A DNA stretch of 7,314 bases, taken from the NCBI GenBank assembly GCA_002783525.1, contig PFGS01000147.1, positions 1 through 7,314 of the forward strand, written 5' to 3'. Below, in pieces: positions 1-7,242 of the stretch; the first letter of the stretch is position 1; each line of letters begins with the position of its first letter. Under the pieces are notes generated by a model. It had not been told where the DNA came from, ran no database searches, and saw only the letters and a list, made by a program, of their open reading frames with translations. A program made the translations under genes and the position numbers. The stretch is from Ignavibacteriales bacterium CG12_big_fil_rev_8_21_14_0_65_30_8. GTDB taxonomy: Bacteria; Bacteroidota; Ignavibacteria; Ignavibacteriales; Ignavibacteriaceae.

Positions 1-51
1 TTTATTAATCATTTTTTATACCTTTTCAATTAAGTTTTATTTAATGAATGA

Positions 52-97
52 AATTTAAGCAATACTTAAAAAACTTAAAAATCATTGCTTATGAATT
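52..97 (-). terminator. Weak inverted repeat downstream of the symporter gene, possible terminator
   Basis: The arms AATTTAAGCAAT (52-63) and ATTGCTTATGAATT (84-97) can pair over 12 bp with a 2-nt bulge, around a 20-nt A/T-rich loop. The hairpin lies 10 nt past the stop of the minus-strand symporter gene, where a terminator would be expected. The stem is AT-rich and no T-tract follows it in the minus direction, so it is a poor intrinsic terminator and may be chance in AT-rich DNA. Nothing else is recognisable in positions 1-106. Confidence 0.2.
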
Positions 98-106
98 AAT
101 TTAAGT

Positions 107-1330
107 TTAAACTTTTAAAGTCTCTCCTTCCGATCTTGCAATTATAACTGAACCACATGAATCACTCCAGACATTTATGGTTGTACGGCACATATCAAGA
201 ATTCTATCAACGGCTAATATAAGTCCAAGTCCTTCTAAAGGAAGACCGACTGCCGAAAGAATTACAGTTATCATAACTAAGCCCGCCATTGGAATACCTG
301 CTGCACCAATTGACGCCAAAAGTGCAGTTGCTACAACTATCATTTGTTGAAGAAAACTTAAATCAATTCCATATGCTTGTGCAATAAACATTGCAGCCAC
401 ACATTCATATAAAGCAGTTCCATCCATATTTACAGTTGCACCAAGGGGCAAAACAAAGCTTGTAACTTTATTTGAAACACCTGAATTATTTTCAACTGCT
501 TCCATAGTTAAAGGAAGAGTTGCAGATGAAGATGAAGTTGAAAAAGCTGTTAAAAGCGGTGTTGTCATTGCTTTAAAGTGATCCCAAGGTTTAACTTTTC
601 CAACTATTTTTAGAAATAATGGCAGAGTTACCATTGAATGAAATGCTAAACCACCCAATACAGCTGCCATATAAATACCTAATCTTTGAACAATTCCTAA
701 TAATGCTTGTTTATCTCCTGCTTGTTCTGCAACAACACCGGCAACAATTCCAAAAATTCCTATAGGAGTAAATTTTATAATAAAGGAAGTTACTTTCATC
801 ATAAGATCAAATCCCCCATTAAATAAATTAATAATGGGGTCTTTGTAAGAACTGGAGATTTTTGTTATAAAATATCCGATAAGAATAGAGAAGAATATAA
901 TTGCAAGCATATCTCCAGTAGCAAGTGCATTAAAAATATTTGTAGGTACCAACCTTAAAAGAATATTACCCAAACCACCGGAAACATTTGTCAGTGATTC
1001 AACATTTTCAGTAAAACCAAGATTTGCACCGACACCCGGTTGCAAAATATTTACCAGAATTAAACCGGTAAGAATTGCAAATAGGCTGGTAGTCACATAA
1101 TACAAAATTGTTTTTAGACCTAATCTTCCAAGATTTTGTGCATCACCAATATTTACAACACCAGAAACAATTGAAGTTAAAATAAGCGGAACAATGATCA
1201 TCTTTAAGGCTCTTAAAAATAAATCTCCAGCCCAAGAAACATAAACCACTCCCTCAGGAAAAAATAATGCAAAGATAATGGAAAGAAACAGTGCAATTAA
1301 AATTTGCCAGTGTAATTTTATTTTAAACAT
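107..1330 (-). CDS. Dicarboxylate/amino acid:cation symporter (DAACS family, GltP/GltPh-like)
   Basis: An inner-membrane secondary transporter of 407 aa that probably imports glutamate or aspartate with Na+ or H+. Hydrophobic segments run along the whole protein, starting with an N-terminal helix after MFKIKLHW. The family landmarks are all present in order: the serine-rich hairpin-1 motif STSSSS (264-269), NMDGT (301-305), the hairpin-2 motif GAAGIP (342-347), and the substrate/cation helix D375, D379, R382, T383, N386, D390. By motif alignment these last residues match D390, D394, R397, T398, N401 and D405 of archaeal GltPh. The arginine at the R397 position favours an acidic side chain; neutral amino-acid exchangers differ there. 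Length is normal and the gene is intact. It follows hemW on the same strand after a 55-nt gap, so it may have its own promoter. Na+ versus H+ coupling and the precise substrate cannot be read from sequence alone. Confidence 0.93.
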   Translation of the reverse strand: MFKIKLHWQILIALFLSIIFALFFPEGVVYVSWAGDLFLRALKMIIVPLILTSIVSGVVNIGDAQNLGRLGLKTILYYVTTSLFAILTGLILVNILQPGVGANLGFTENVESLTNVSGGLGNILLRLVPTNIFNALATGDMLAIIFFSILIGYFITKISSSYKDPIINLFNGGFDLMMKVTSFIIKFTPIGIFGIVAGVVAEQAGDKQALLGIVQRLGIYMAAVLGGLAFHSMVTLPLFLKIVGKVKPWDHFKAMTTPLLTAFSTSSSSATLPLTMEAVENNSGVSNKVTSFVLPLGATVNMDGTALYECVAAMFIAQAYGIDLSFLQQMIVVATALLASIGAAGIPMAGLVMITVILSAVGLPLEGLGLILAVDRILDMCRTTINVWSDSCGSVIIARSEGETLKV

Positions 1331-1385
1331 AACAGTCCGTATTTAATGCTAAATAGTTAAACATGAATATAATAATTTTTTTTTA

Positions 1386-2516
1386 TTACAATAAATTTTT
1401 TAGAATTTCATCACAAATTGCATAACCATGTTTGGTCAGTTTTAAATTTCCCCCAATATTTTCAATAAAATTATTTTCGATCAATCTATTAAAATAATTC
1501 TTTTTACTTTTTAGCCATTCATTACCAAAAAATTTACTGAATTTATTTTTATTGAGTCCGCTGCTTCTTAAAGACAACATTACATATTCATTTAATTTTT
1601 CTTCTTCTGTTAAATGTTCAAAACTTCTAACTGCACTTTCTTTATTATTTATCTCTGTAATGTATTTTGTTAAACTTGAATAATTCCACCAGCGTTTTCC
1701 ATTCATAAATGAATGTGATGCTGTTCCAAAACTTAAATAATCTTGATAATGCCAATACGCATTGTTGTGTTTGCATTCAAAACCTTCTTTACAAAAGTTA
1801 GAAACTTCATATTGATAAAATCCTTTTTGAGTGAGGAAATCTATTGTAAATGAATAAAGATCAGCATCGTAATCTGAATCATGCAAAGCAACTTTACCGT
1901 CTAAAACCATTTTGTTTAAAATCGTTCCTCTTTCTAATATTAAACTGTAAGTAGAGATATGATTTATGGGAAGTTTAACTGCCTGGACTAAATTATTCAT
2001 CCATATCTCATTTGTCTGATTTGGCAAATTAAAGATCAGATCAACACTTATATTTTCAAATCCTGCTTTCTTTGCATCTTCAACAGTTTCAATTGCTGCA
2101 TCTTTTGAATGAATGCGTGTTAAGAATTTTAATTCATTTTCATCGAATGACTGCACACCAATGCTTATTCTGTTAAAGCCAATTTCTCTAAATGATCTTA
2201 ATTTTTCAAATGAAATTGTTCCGGGATTTGTTTCAATTGTTGTCTCAACATTATCTGAAACTTTAAAATTTATACTTATACTGCTTAATATTTCTTTTAA
2301 ATAATCTGTCTCCATTAAAGATGGAGTTCCTCCGCCGAAAAATATTGAAGTAATTATTCTGCCATCAGAATATTCTTCAGAATAAAATTCAATTTCTTTT
2401 TTTAATGCAGATAAAAATGGTTTGATATTATCTGTTGTAATAATTGAATAAAAATCGCAGTAGATACATTTATGTTTACAAAACGGAATGTGAATGTAGA
2501 GAGCAGTTTCTTTCAT
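1386..2516 (-). CDS. hemW: Radical SAM heme chaperone HemW (HemN-like, 'oxygen-independent coproporphyrinogen III oxidase' family)
   Basis: At 376 aa this has the usual HemW length and is shorter than true HemN (about 450 aa). The N-terminus has the radical SAM cluster motif with C13, C17 and C20 in CKHKCIYCDF, followed by GGGTPS (61-66), ETNPGT (95-100), IGVQSF (119-124) and YEVSNF (236-241). The HemN C-terminal domain begins near LTEEEKLNEYVMLSLR (302-317). C-Y-C-D-F after the first cysteines is the HemW form; genuine HemN has an extra cysteine there. HemW proteins bind heme and insert it into respiratory proteins; many are misannotated as coproporphyrinogen oxidases. DLIFNLPNQT has Asn where the family usually has Gly, a minor variation. 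The ATG lies 2 nt after the recN stop codon and no strong Shine-Dalgarno is visible, so translational coupling to recN is likely. Confidence 0.92.
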   Translation of the reverse strand: MKETALYIHIPFCKHKCIYCDFYSIITTDNIKPFLSALKKEIEFYSEEYSDGRIITSIFFGGGTPSLMETDYLKEILSSISINFKVSDNVETTIETNPGTISFEKLRSFREIGFNRISIGVQSFDENELKFLTRIHSKDAAIETVEDAKKAGFENISVDLIFNLPNQTNEIWMNNLVQAVKLPINHISTYSLILERGTILNKMVLDGKVALHDSDYDADLYSFTIDFLTQKGFYQYEVSNFCKEGFECKHNNAYWHYQDYLSFGTASHSFMNGKRWWNYSSLTKYITEINNKESAVRSFEHLTEEEKLNEYVMLSLRSSGLNKNKFSKFFGNEWLKSKKNYFNRLIENNFIENIGGNLKLTKHGYAICDEILKNLL

Positions 2517-2518
2517 CT

Positions 2519-4216
2519 TTAATTTTTAATCATCTCTTTTGCTCCTTTAATACTGGCTTCGGTAATAATCTCACCACTCATTAACTTAGCTATTTCTTCA
2601 ACTCTTTTCTCTTTATCTAATTTTACAATTGAACTTACAACTCTTTCACCAACCAGCTTTTTATTTACGGCATAATGATAATTAGCATTGGCTGCTATTT
2701 GCGGCAAATGAGTAATGGCAATAATTTGGTGACTCTTGGAAAGTTCACACAAAGACTCGCCTACTCTCTGTGCAATTCTTCCGCTTATACCAGTATCAAT
2801 TTCATCAAATATCAAAACAGGTAACGCTTCAGTTTTTGCAAGCACAGATTTTAAAGCCAGCATTACTCTTGATATTTCTCCACCTGAGGCAACTTTAATT
2901 AATGGTTTTACATCTTCACCAATATTTGTAGAAATAAAAAATTCTACCTCATCGCAGCCATTTTCTGTTATTTTTATTTTCTTGTTCCCATCTAAAATAA
3001 AATTGTCATCTTCAGCAGTTGTATGGGTTAACATTACTTTAAAAGAAGAATGTGCAATACCAAGTTCATTTAGAGTATGATTCACATTTTTTTCAATTGA
3101 TGGAATTTTTGCTTTTCGTTTGGATGAAATATCGAATGCTTTTTCCTTACAAACATCTCTTAACTTCTTTATCTGTTTTTCTATTTCATTTATTTTTTCA
3201 GAAAAATTTTCTGCAAGTGATAATTCCTCACCGATCTTTTTTCTATGTTCAATTACGGCATAAATACTTCCGCCGTATTTTTTCTTTAATAGATTTATTG
3301 CTCCCAATCTGCTTCTCAATTCTTCAACCTGTTCTGGCTGAACTTCTATTTTTGAATTATAAGAACGAATGGAATCTGATATGTCTTTTATCTGTGAAAG
3401 GACATTTCTGTTTTCTCCTTCAATTTCAGAAAATGTTTTATCAATTATTGTAAGTTCGCTTAATTTTCTGTTTACTTCGCCCAAAACATCCTGCACTGAA
3501 TTTTCACTGTTATAAAGAAGATCATAAATTGAAGTTGTAAGTTCAAGTAGTTTTTCTGAGTTTTCTAGTATCTTTAATTCCTTATTTATTTTTTCATCTT
3601 CATTTTCATTTGGAGCAACAGAATCTATCTCTTTTATCTGAAATGAATACAGATCTTTTTTCTCATTTAAAGTTTTTTCTTTTTCCTTAAATGAATTAAG
3701 CTCAGATATTTTATTTTGAAACTCTTTAAAAGATTTTCTGTAATCATTTAACAAAGATTCATGATTTACATACTGATCTAAAAATTCTATGTGAGTTTCC
3801 GTTCTAAGCAGGGATTGGTGTTCGTGCTGTCCGTGAATATCAATTAGCAGATCGCCTATTTGATTTATAAAAGTAAGTGGAACCGGTGAATCATTTACAA
3901 AACAGCGGTTTGCTCCTTTAAGTGAAATTTCCCTTCTTATAATTAATTCTTGAGTTGGACCTAATTCATTTTCTTTTAGCAGACTGTGAACTTTTTTGTT
4001 TTTTTCAACATTAAAAATCCCTTCAACAAATGATTTTAATGCTCCTTTTCTTACAACTTCTGTAGAAGCTCTACCTCCCAAAAGTAAACCCATAGCATCT
4101 ACAATTATTGATTTACCCGCACCTGTTTCTCCGGTAATAATATTCAATCCTGTACCAAATTCAACATTTAGGTGTTCAATTAGTGCGTAGTCTTTTATTT
4201 CTAATGATTTTAACAT
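2519..4216 (-). CDS. recN: DNA repair protein RecN
   Basis: A 565-aa SMC-like ATPase acting in the cytoplasm in double-strand-break repair, alongside RecA. The head domain is split in the expected way. The N-terminal half has Walker A GETGAGKS (29-36) and the Q-loop region IHGQHEHQSLL (128-138). The C-terminal half has the ABC signature SGGE (444-447), Walker B VLIFDE (467-472) followed by the RecN-typical IDTGISG, and the H-loop TH (502-503). Residues about 155-375 between them are rich in Lys, Glu and Leu with heptad-like spacing, forming the short coiled coil of RecN. Length is normal (about 550-570 aa). The N-terminus MLKSLEIKDYALIEHL matches the family start, so the ATG at 4216 is well supported. 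It is the first gene of the minus-strand run and transcribes into hemW. No clear SOS-type box could be identified upstream. Confidence 0.96.
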   Translation of the reverse strand: MLKSLEIKDYALIEHLNVEFGTGLNIITGETGAGKSIIVDAMGLLLGGRASTEVVRKGALKSFVEGIFNVEKNKKVHSLLKENELGPTQELIIRREISLKGANRCFVNDSPVPLTFINQIGDLLIDIHGQHEHQSLLRTETHIEFLDQYVNHESLLNDYRKSFKEFQNKISELNSFKEKEKTLNEKKDLYSFQIKEIDSVAPNENEDEKINKELKILENSEKLLELTTSIYDLLYNSENSVQDVLGEVNRKLSELTIIDKTFSEIEGENRNVLSQIKDISDSIRSYNSKIEVQPEQVEELRSRLGAINLLKKKYGGSIYAVIEHRKKIGEELSLAENFSEKINEIEKQIKKLRDVCKEKAFDISSKRKAKIPSIEKNVNHTLNELGIAHSSFKVMLTHTTAEDDNFILDGNKKIKITENGCDEVEFFISTNIGEDVKPLIKVASGGEISRVMLALKSVLAKTEALPVLIFDEIDTGISGRIAQRVGESLCELSKSHQIIAITHLPQIAANANYHYAVNKKLVGERVVSSIVKLDKEKRVEEIAKLMSGEIITEASIKGAKEMIKN

Positions 4217-4253
4217 ACTTTGGTTATTTATAGGTGGGATAATTTAGCTTATT

Positions 4254-4282
4254 TTGATTGCAATTTCAAAAAAATATTTATA
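4254..4282 (+). promoter_or_regulatory. Candidate sigma-70-like promoter in the recN / radical SAM divergent region
   Basis: TTGATT (4254-4259) and TTTATA (4277-4282) are separated by 17 nt, in the right orientation for the + strand radical SAM gene about 90 nt downstream. The DNA is so AT-rich that matches of this quality occur by chance, and FCB-group promoters often deviate from this consensus. The 154-bp intergenic region (4217-4370) must hold promoters for both divergent genes. Apart from the small repeat AGTAA/TTACT (4286-4305), nothing else stands out. Confidence 0.25.
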
Positions 4283-4370
4283 TCCAGTAATAATAATCAG
4301 TTACTAATATCATTTCTTTTTTTAATAAAATGAGTATATTTATTTTATAGTCTAATTCTGAAATAATCTT

Positions 4371-5888
4371 ATGAATATTTTATTACTATATCCTGAAATG
4401 CCGGATACTTTCTGGTCCATGAAACATTTAATGAAACTAATCGGAAAAAAATCCAGCTATCCTCCATTGGGTTTACTCACTGCAGCAAGCTTACTGCCTA
4501 AAGATTGGAACAAAAAACTTGTTGATCTAAATATCTCGTCAGTTAGCAATAAAGAAATAGCTTGGGCTGATTATGTGTTTATTTCTGCAATGAATGTTCA
4601 GGAAACTTTTGTAAAAAAGGCAATAAAATTTTGTAAAAAGTGTAATGCAAAAATAGTTGCCGGTGGTCCATTATTTACACACGAATATGAAAAATTTCCT
4701 GAAGTAGATCATTTTGTTTTAAATGAAGCTGAAATTACATTGCCACTTTTCCTGAAAGATCTGGATGAAGGTAATCTGCAAAGAATTTATAAAACAGATG
4801 AGTTCCCCGATGTTACTAAATCACCTATGCCGTTATGGGATTTGGTAGATCAAAAAAAATATGCTTATGCTATAGTTCAATATTCACGCGGATGTCCGTA
4901 TATGTGTGACTTTTGCGATGTAACCGCATTATTTGGCAGAAGACCAAGGACAAAAAGTGCACAACAAATAATTGCGGAATTGAATAAAATTTTAGAATCA
5001 AACCTGCCGGAACTTATTCTATTTGCAGATGATAATCTTATTGGTAACAAGCGAGATTTAAAAGATAATCTCCTGCCTGAATTAATAAAATGGAGAGAAA
5101 ATAATAAAAACGCTCCGGGATTTGCTACACAGGTAACTGTAAACTTAGCAGATGATGAAAAAATGATGCAGCAAATGATCGATGCCGGTTTCAGACATAT
5201 TTTTGTCGGTATAGAATCACCGGAAGAAGAAAGTCTTGAATTTTGTAAAAAAACTCAAAATCTTAAAAGAGATTTATTAAACAATGTTAAGAAACTGCAA
5301 AAATTTGGTTTTATTGTAACTGCTGGTTTTATTGTAGGTTTTGATACAGATAAAGAAAGCATTTTTGATTCACAGGTTAAATTTATTCAGGAAAGTGGAA
5401 TTGTAATTGCAACTGTAAATGTATTAAAAGCTCCTCCGGGTACAGAATTGCATGATAGGTTAGCAAAGGAAAACAGGTTAGTTGAATCTTTCGATTTTGA
5501 TGAGAATAAAACAAACATCATAACAAAAATGACAGAAGTTAAACTCTTCAACGGCTACAAATATATTTTAGATAATATTTATAAACCGGAAATGGTATAT
5601 AAAAGAGCAAAGATATTTTTACACGATTATGGCACGCATAAAACCAAAACACCTATTAAAAAAAGAATTTCTTTTAACGATATTTATACTTTCTTAAAAT
5701 TAGTTATTTATGTAGGAATTTTGGGAAGTGAAAGAAAATATTTTTGGAAATTAGTATTTGAAACAAGAGCAACAAATAATAGAAATTTAGATCAGGCTTT
5801 CTTTTTTTCAGCTCTCATTTATCAATTTAAAATGTTGCATAATAAATTTTTGTTATCTTTTAACGAAATGAACATAAACAAACCTTAG
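4371..5888 (+). CDS. Cobalamin-binding-type radical SAM protein (B12-binding domain + radical SAM + DUF4070 C-terminus)
   Basis: A 505-aa enzyme of unassigned substrate. Residues 1-160 form a B12-binding-like Rossmann domain (MNILLLYPEMP start, YPPLGLL at 30-36, VAGGPLFT at 96-103, LNEAEITLPLFL at 117-128). The radical SAM domain follows, with cluster cysteines C175, C179 and C182 in SRGCPYMCDFCDVT, then LFGRRPRTK and the family motif DDNLIGNK (220-227); GIESPEEES and GFIVGFDTD lie further on. The remaining about 140 residues match the position of DUF4070, rich in aromatic and Lys/Arg residues. The usual cobalamin-ligand motif DxHxxG is not visible in the N-terminal domain, as in many relatives, so how or whether it binds B12 is uncertain. 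Related proteins include hopanoid- and methyl-transfer-type enzymes, but no substrate follows from the neighbours. The ATG at 4371 gives the conserved N-terminus; no strong Shine-Dalgarno is seen. Confidence 0.88.
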   Translation: MNILLLYPEMPDTFWSMKHLMKLIGKKSSYPPLGLLTAASLLPKDWNKKLVDLNISSVSNKEIAWADYVFISAMNVQETFVKKAIKFCKKCNAKIVAGGPLFTHEYEKFPEVDHFVLNEAEITLPLFLKDLDEGNLQRIYKTDEFPDVTKSPMPLWDLVDQKKYAYAIVQYSRGCPYMCDFCDVTALFGRRPRTKSAQQIIAELNKILESNLPELILFADDNLIGNKRDLKDNLLPELIKWRENNKNAPGFATQVTVNLADDEKMMQQMIDAGFRHIFVGIESPEEESLEFCKKTQNLKRDLLNNVKKLQKFGFIVTAGFIVGFDTDKESIFDSQVKFIQESGIVIATVNVLKAPPGTELHDRLAKENRLVESFDFDENKTNIITKMTEVKLFNGYKYILDNIYKPEMVYKRAKIFLHDYGTHKTKTPIKKRISFNDIYTFLKLVIYVGILGSERKYFWKLVFETRATNNRNLDQAFFFSALIYQFKMLHNKFLLSFNEMNINKP

Positions 5889-6415
5889 TTTAAAATATTT
5901 TTATACAGATGAATTCCGCAAATAGTTTTAGAATCAATTATTTTACCGTTTGTTATTTTTTCCTCAATTTCATCTAGTGTAAATTCAAATAATTCCATTC
6001 CGTATTCACCTTCCTCTCTGTTGTGATTCCCTTCTTGTAGATCTTTAGCCAGATAAATATGAAGCACTTCCGAGCAAAAACCGGGTGTTGTTGTAATTGC
6101 TCCTAATTTAGAAATGTTTTTTGAAGAATAGCCTGTTTCTTCTTTTAATTCTCTTTCGGCACATTTTGAAGGACCTTCTCCTTTATCCAATTTGCCTGCA
6201 GGAAGTTCAAGCATAAATTTTTGAAAAGGATAGCGGAATTGTTTAACCATAATTAATTTTCCGTCATTTTTAACGGGAACAATTACAGCACCGCCCGGAT
6301 GAACAGCAACTTCTCTTACAGCTTTGTTACCGCTTTCGTATTCTATCTCATCAACCTGAAGATCGAATACTTTTCCCTTAAAAACAATTTCACTTTTTTT
6401 TACTTTGAAGTTCAT
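5885..6415 (-). CDS. Nudix hydrolase, probable ADP-ribose pyrophosphatase
   Basis: A 176-aa cytoplasmic hydrolase with a perfect Nudix box, G-x5-E-x7-REL-x-EE-x-G, from G74 through E80, R88, E89, E92 and E93 to G95. It likely splits ADP-ribose or a related nucleoside-diphosphate sugar into AMP plus a sugar phosphate. Support for the ADP-ribose subclass: the N-terminal strand layout (FKGKVFDLQVDEIEYESG, then VREVAVHPGGAVIVPV), the segment QFRYPFQKFMLELPAGKLD, and Pro111 in TTTPGFCSEVLHIYLA about 16 residues beyond the box, a position used as an ADPRase marker. Full length for the family. The gene lies 18 nt downstream of the YwbE gene on the same strand, and the two are probably co-transcribed. 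Its 3' end shares 4 bp with the converging radical SAM gene. GDP-mannose or other NDP-sugars remain possible substrates. Confidence 0.9.
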   Translation of the reverse strand: MNFKVKKSEIVFKGKVFDLQVDEIEYESGNKAVREVAVHPGGAVIVPVKNDGKLIMVKQFRYPFQKFMLELPAGKLDKGEGPSKCAERELKEETGYSSKNISKLGAITTTPGFCSEVLHIYLAKDLQEGNHNREEGEYGMELFEFTLDEIEEKITNGKIIDSKTICGIHLYKNILN

Positions 6416-6433
6416 ATTTTATTCCATTTCTAT

Positions 6434-6634
6434 TTAATTAATAATCTCTTTTACCCTACCAATCTCACCACTCTCAAGCCTAACTTTAATTCCGTGTGGA
6501 TGATTTCTTGAATTCGTCAAAATATCTTTAACTATTCCTTCTGTAAGTTTACCTGTTCTCTGGTTTTTTTTCAAAACAATTTTTACTCTTAAACCAATCT
6601 TGATCTCCGACCGTGTTTTGTAATTGTCATTCAT
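6434..6634 (-). CDS. ywbE: YwbE family protein (DUF2196)
   Basis: A 66-aa basic protein that matches the small conserved YwbE family throughout: IKIGLRVKIVLKKNQRTGKL, then EGIVKDILTNS, HPHGIKVRLESGEIGRV and a short tail. The invariant-looking core HPHGIKVRL...G..GRV is intact. The repeated V/I-x-V strands and glycines suggest a small beta-barrel fold, possibly RNA- or protein-binding; no function is established for the family and I infer none. The ATG at 6634 gives the usual family length. It begins 17 nt after the stop of the flavoprotein remnant and ends 18 nt before the Nudix gene, so the two intact genes probably form an operon that once may have included the broken gene. Confidence 0.88.
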   Translation of the reverse strand: MNDNYKTRSEIKIGLRVKIVLKKNQRTGKLTEGIVKDILTNSRNHPHGIKVRLESGEIGRVKEIIN

Positions 6635-6651
6635 TAATTATTAAAACTTTG

Positions 6652-7242
6652 TTAAACATACAAACCTGCGCTATATCCCGAAGCCCAAACCCATTGAAAA
6701 TTATATCCACCGAGCCATCCTGTAACATCAATAACTTCCCCTATAAAGTATAATCCTTTAACTTTTTTGTCTCAAATGTTTTAGAGGAAAGTTCATTTGT
6801 ATCAATTCCGTTTTTTGTAACTTCAGATTTTGCAAATCCCTCTGTGTCAGTCGGTATTATTTTTTAATTATAAAATAAATTACAAATATTTTCGATATCT
6901 TTTTCATTGTACTGATTTATAGATTTATCAAATCCATTTATATGAATAAATTTCTCTACTACTCTTTTTGGTAAAATTTTAGAAAGTTATGTCATCAAAA
7001 GAGATTTGGGACTTTCTGTTTTCCATTCTTTTATTTTTTCTGATAGATCGATTTCAGGAAGAAGGTTAATTGCTATTTCATCTCCTTCATTCCAATAATT
7101 TGAAATTTGGAGAATTGCCGGACCACTTAAACACTTATATGTAAACAGTATATTTCCGTTAAAAGACTTTCCATTACATGTCACATTTGAATTTACAGAG
7201 ATGCCTGATAGTTCAGAAAAACTTTTTTGATCTTTTTCACTA
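6652..7242 (-). pseudogene. Broken C-terminal half of an HI0933/BaiN-type NAD(P)/FAD-dependent flavoprotein
   Basis: Reading leftwards from about 7242, the pieces in order are SFSELSGISVNSNV, FNGNILFTYKCLSGPAIL, LSKILPKRVVEKFI, TDTEGFAKSEVTKNGID, then after a frameshift VKGLYFIGEVIDV and TGWLGGYNFQW, ending at the TAA 6652-6654. This is the diagnostic C-terminal half of the HI0933/YhiN/BaiN family. The lesions are in-frame stops at 6987-6989 and 6864-6866 and a one-base shift at the T-run 6763-6768. Two more stops in the same frame (7245-7247, 7251-7253) fall where the similarity ends. The N-terminal FAD-binding Rossmann half (about 200 residues) is missing altogether. Residues normally conserved are changed: FTHKGLSGP reads FTYKCLSGP, and VTKGG reads VTKNG. 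A 65-codon stretch (6987-7184) stays open but is only part of this remnant, not a gene of its own. Sequencing error is possible for single lesions. Confidence 0.88.

Noticed and set aside
2113..2304. 63-codon + strand open frame inside hemW
   Set aside because: It lies antisense to a well-supported HemW coding region and resembles no family; a shadow of AT-rich coding DNA.
2736..3453. Two overlapping + strand open frames inside recN (114 and 133 codons)
   Set aside because: Both are antisense to the intact RecN frame, overlap each other and have low-complexity Phe/Leu/Ser composition without recognisable motifs.
3996..4190. 64-codon + strand open frame opposite the RecN Walker A region
   Set aside because: It is the antisense of the conserved RecN N-terminus, with no independent support.
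4286..4305. Short inverted repeat AGTAA...TTACT as an operator
   Set aside because: Five-base arms in AT-rich intergenic DNA are expected by chance; no second copy or known operator consensus was seen.
6299..6511. 70-codon + strand open frame spanning the Nudix-ywbE gap
   Set aside because: It is antisense to two conserved genes, and its Phe/Tyr/Asn-rich composition is what AT-rich complementary DNA gives.
6987..7184. 65-codon minus-strand open frame as an independent small gene
   Set aside because: It starts at a GTG in mid-domain and reads in the same frame as the HI0933/BaiN sequence on both sides; it is a segment of the pseudogene.
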